Part shown: in pieces, positions 41,059 through 41,928 of the stretch
How the letters are laid out: every line of letters starts with the position of its first letter
How positions within the stretch are numbered: position 1 is the first letter of the stretch
The notes under the pieces: model-generated
Seen by the model: only the letters and a program-made list of their open reading frames with translations
Database searches by the model: none
What the model was told of the DNA's origin: nothing
Made by a program: the position numbers and the translations under genes
NCBI GenBank assembly: GCA_033837965.1
Contig: JAJLLM010000024.1
Coordinates: 1 to 41,928 of the forward strand
Source: Pseudazoarcus pumilus_A
GTDB taxonomy: Bacteria > Pseudomonadota > Gammaproteobacteria > Burkholderiales > Rhodocyclaceae
Length of the DNA stretch: 41,928 bases
Direction of reading: 5' to 3'

Positions 41059-41928
41059 ATGAAACGCAGTCTTGTCGCCGCGGCCACCCTCGCCGCGGCC
41101 TGTACGCTGACCGCCGCGCCGGCCGGCGTGCCCGCCGACGAGGCGGCGCGCATCGCGCGTGTCACCGCGCCGGCCACGCAGTTCGAACGCGCCGAGCCCT
41201 TCGAGTCCAATCCCGCCGGGGCCGGCACCGTCACCAAGTTCGTCAACAGCAGCAGCTTCTCGCACCCCTCGGCCAACATGAGCTTCGAGCGCCAGCTCGA
41301 CTTCCGCGTGGGCGACGGCATCTTCCGCAAGCTGTGGGTCTCGGCGCCCAGCTCCACCGAATCGTCCAACGGCCTCGGCCCGCTGTTCAACGCGCGTTCC
41401 TGCCAGTCCTGTCATATCAAGGATGGGCGCGGCGCCCCCCCGGTGGGGGACGAGGAGGCGGTGTCGATGTTCCTGCGCCTGTCCATCCCGCCGCAGAACG
41501 AGGCCGACCGCGCGGCGCTGGCGGCACGCATCCAGAGCGTCATCGCCGAACCGACCTACGGCACGCAGCTGCAGAACTTTTCGGTGCAGGGCGTGGCGGC
41601 CGAAGGGCGCATGAAGATCGAGTACACCGAAGAGGTGGTCACGCTGGCCGACGGCGCGGTGGTGCAGCTGCGCCGTCCGCGCTATCGCGTCGAAGACCTC
41701 AACTACGGCCCGCTGCATCCGCAGGCCATGCTGTCGCCGCGGGTGGCGCCGACCATGCTCGGCATGGGCCTGCTCGAAGCCATTCCCGAGGCCGCCATCC
41801 TGGCCCACGCCGATCCGGAGGACGCCGACGGTGACGGTATTTCCGGTCGCCCCAACCGCGTCTGGAGCGACGAGACGCAGCGCGTGGAACTCGGCCGCTT
41901 CGGCTGGAAGGCCGGCAAGGCCGGTGTG
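41059..41928 (+). CDS. Di-haem oxidoreductase (DUF1111), 3' end outside window
   Basis: 290 codons visible; the frame is open at the window end. Signal peptide at residues 1-20 or so (AAATLAAACTLTAAPA). One c-type haem site CQSCH (Cys115, Cys118, His119) in NARSCQSCHIKDGRGAPP; the second site of the family should lie beyond the edge. GLGPLFNARSC and PTMLGMGLLEAIPEAAILAH, and DPEDADGDGISGRPNRV are family-typical. Homologues are named thiol oxidoreductase or di-haem oxidoreductase and accompany imelysin genes. The partnership suggests electron transfer linked to periplasmic iron handling; the substrate is unknown. ATG at 41059 with AGGAG upstream. Confidence 0.92.
   Translation, partial: MKRSLVAAATLAAACTLTAAPAGVPADEAARIARVTAPATQFERAEPFESNPAGAGTVTKFVNSSSFSHPSANMSFERQLDFRVGDGIFRKLWVSAPSSTESSNGLGPLFNARSCQSCHIKDGRGAPPVGDEEAVSMFLRLSIPPQNEADRAALAARIQSVIAEPTYGTQLQNFSVQGVAAEGRMKIEYTEEVVTLADGAVVQLRRPRYRVEDLNYGPLHPQAMLSPRVAPTMLGMGLLEAIPEAAILAHADPEDADGDGISGRPNRVWSDETQRVELGRFGWKAGKAGV

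Overview
The window is GC-rich, gene-dense chromosomal DNA from a Gram-negative bacterium, most likely a betaproteobacterium of the Rhodocyclales (Thauera/Azoarcus type). This rests on the algH-ruvX-pyrR-pyrB order, the pilGHIJ-chpA cluster, the thiE-hemL pair, TAAAAT/TAGAAT-type -10 boxes and the imelysin/di-haem oxidoreductase pair. The taxon is an inference from gene content. I see no tRNA, rRNA, CRISPR array, insertion sequence or prophage gene.

Layout. 1-2067 (minus): a tightly overlapping operon algH-ruvX-pyrR-pyrB, with pyrB cut by the window edge. 2161-3618 (plus): a class I photolyase, ending tail to tail with the next block at a bidirectional hairpin. 3661-12622 (minus): a complete Chp-type chemosensory operon for twitching motility, pilG-pilH-pilI-pilJ-pilL/chpA, whose last gene encodes a very large hybrid CheA kinase. 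12772-15001: a rubredoxin (minus) divergent from thiE-hemL (plus). 15114-16559: the Mg2+ channel/transporter mgtE. 16665-21492 (minus): an operon of RNase II-type exonuclease, TonB-like protein, aroE and mtgA. 21645-22778 (plus): a secreted DsrE-family protein and YhcB/ZapG. 22785-24151 (minus): DUF2478, a YkgJ-type cysteine-cluster protein and YqiA esterase. 24320-26116 (plus): an SLC13-type transporter with two RCK_C domains. 26117-28399 (minus): a membrane PAS-GGDEF-EAL protein interrupted near its end by an in-frame amber codon. 28656-32448 (minus): a TonB-dependent siderophore receptor, a PepSY membrane protein and an unrecognised CPGC-motif protein, behind a Fur-like palindrome. 32656-36137 (minus): thiamine genes thiD-thiC under a TPP riboswitch, then phhB. 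36184-37013 (minus): a UPF0016/GDT1 manganese exporter behind a yybP-ykoY (Mn2+) riboswitch. 37077-38378 (plus): a secreted fusion with a carbonic-anhydrase-like domain. 38389-39582 (minus): an MFS permease. 39647-41928 (plus): a Fur-boxed imelysin and a di-haem oxidoreductase, the latter cut by the window edge.

How the parts work together. Two loci look iron-regulated (receptor/PepSY/CPGC protein and imelysin/DUF1111), and their upstream boxes share a near-identical core. The TonB-like protein in the aroE-mtgA operon could energise the receptor. Thiamine supply is split between thiE and riboswitch-controlled thiD-thiC. The GGDEF-EAL protein is the only obvious c-di-GMP gene; it is degenerate in its GGDEF half and broken in its EAL half.

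Most notable: (1) a 23-codon leader ORF sits between the TPP riboswitch and thiD, and its stop overlaps the thiD start; (2) the alpha-carbonic-anhydrase-like domain has lost two of three zinc histidines and is fused to an adhesin-E-like N-terminus next to a manganese riboswitch gene; (3) an amber codon replaces the conserved Glu of the EAL-domain EGIET motif while the remaining codons downstream stay intact; (4) an undescribed small CPGC protein is translationally coupled to the PepSY siderophore-reductase-like gene.
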